Source: Grimontia indica
Lineage (GTDB): Bacteria > Pseudomonadota > Gammaproteobacteria > Enterobacterales > Vibrionaceae
Length of the DNA: 64,000 nucleotides
Assembly: GCF_000333895.2 (NCBI RefSeq)
Contig: NZ_ANFM02000031.1
Coordinates: 26,350-90,349 of the forward strand
Reading direction: 5' to 3'
Positions 63,676 through 64,000 of this stretch are shown here, piece after piece (position 1 is the stretch's first letter; each line of letters starts with the position of its first letter). A program made the position numbers and the translations under genes. The notes under the pieces are model-generated. The model saw nothing but the letters and a program-made list of their open reading frames with translations, made no database searches and was not told where the DNA came from.

Positions 63676-63924
63676 AGCGCTGTCTCTTTTTTGTGATAAG
63701 TGTTAATCATGGTTAACAATTAGCTTAGGACAGGCCTGGAGAACATACCTAAAAGGAATCTCAATTAGTTGATGAGAAATGAATTGGGCTTTGGTTTTCG
63801 GATAAGGCGATTTAAAAAGTTGTTTAAGGCCAGCACGCTATTGGCGGGTAAAAGTGACAACAACCAACCCTTTGTGTATGTTCAACAACTGGTTAAATAT
63901 CAGACTATATGGACATAGAATCAG
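63676..63924. other. Intergenic, promoter region of the chemoreceptor gene
   Basis: This stretch of 249 bases carries the promoter for the minus-strand receptor. No gene, repeat or terminator is visible. Confidence 0.5.
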
Positions 63925-64000
63925 TTGGCTATTCCCTCAATAAAAATCAGCGTGCTTTCTCTATCCTTCCTGCTGTTTGGCTGTGATTCCCCGCCAGACA
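63925..64000 (+). CDS. Possible lipoprotein, 3' end cut by window edge
   Basis: The frame from 63925 reads (TTG start) MAIPSIKISVLSLSFLLFGCDSPPD: a hydrophobic signal and lipobox LFGC, then the window ends. A GTG at 63952 would give a very short signal. The frame is open to the last base. The ribosome site is weak. Only the beginning is visible, so I cannot name a family. Confidence 0.35.
   Translation, partial: MAIPSIKISVLSLSFLLFGCDSPPD

Noticed and set aside
63909..63986. 25-codon frame at the right edge (ATG 63909 to TGA)
   Set aside because: Short, with no ribosome site; the overlapping lipoprotein-like frame is more plausible.

Overview
The window is chromosomal DNA from a gamma-proteobacterium, most likely a marine Vibrionaceae member (Vibrio, Photobacterium, Grimontia or Enterovibrio type). 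The evidence is a napFDABC operon in the Vibrio order, a CRY-DASH photolyase, CheV, a LapA-like giant RTX adhesin with the VC_A0849-type C-terminus, tctCBA with a CitA/CitB-type two-component system, TAXI-type TRAP transport, and abundant short hairpin terminators. The genus is an inference. I saw no rRNA, tRNA, CRISPR array, prophage or transposase.

Layout. 1-4112: periplasmic nitrate reductase operon (napF is cut by the window edge). 4162-9225: small hypotheticals, a nucleotidyltransferase-like protein, a YjiH-type membrane protein, two small exported helical proteins, a lipase-like hydrolase and a GFA-family protein. 9291-11369: CRY-DASH and a small protein behind a Fur-like box. 11458-27136: adhesin locus, with an OmpA-like lipoprotein and a TolC-family protein divergent from a 4392-residue adhesin that has a retention module, a LapG-type cleavage motif, four tandem repeats of about 325 residues and RTX repeats. 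CheV follows. 28343-31584: TAXI-TRAP transporter. 31804-34317: zinc ribbon protein, membrane protein and GabD-like aldehyde dehydrogenase. 34532-37336: cystine importer TcyP and a CoA-disulfide-reductase-like flavoprotein. 38225-42340: lipoprotein, membrane coiled-coil protein, orphan exported protein and AlkA-like glycosylase. 42526-48327: CitB/CitA-type regulators divergent from tctCBA. 48520-52556: hendecad-repeat protein, Hha-like protein, a GST with a cysteine tail, SigZ, a second GFA protein, a metallophosphoesterase and a hypothetical. 52608-56640: Ig-like and propeller-like exported pair, and MscS. 57009-59926: cytochrome b561, orphan ParA, and a SatD-like/DUF3307 gene pair. 59972-63675: Alx-type TerC protein under a manganese riboswitch, Tat-exported intradiol dioxygenase and a chemoreceptor.

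The least described unit is the SatD-like plus DUF3307 pair (58566-59926). Its promoter lies inside a regular array of GTAAC/GTTAC half-sites (58494-58554), and the first gene appears to join a cyclase-like fold to a DNA-binding helix-turn-helix. Together these suggest an autoregulated sensor and membrane-protein module. A second item is a 266-bp element present twice (37397-37662 and 49307-49572) with perfect or near-perfect 24-bp terminal inverted repeats, plus a 47-bp short form at 7459-7505. It looks like a non-autonomous mobile element.

Several transport systems sit beside their likely control elements: a CitAB-type kinase/regulator pair next to tctCBA, hairpins after binding-protein genes in the TRAP and Tct operons, and a riboswitch ahead of alx. 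Starts were moved from the longest reading frame wherever a Shine-Dalgarno sequence, signal peptide or family length argued for it. All functions come from reading motifs by eye; no database search was run.
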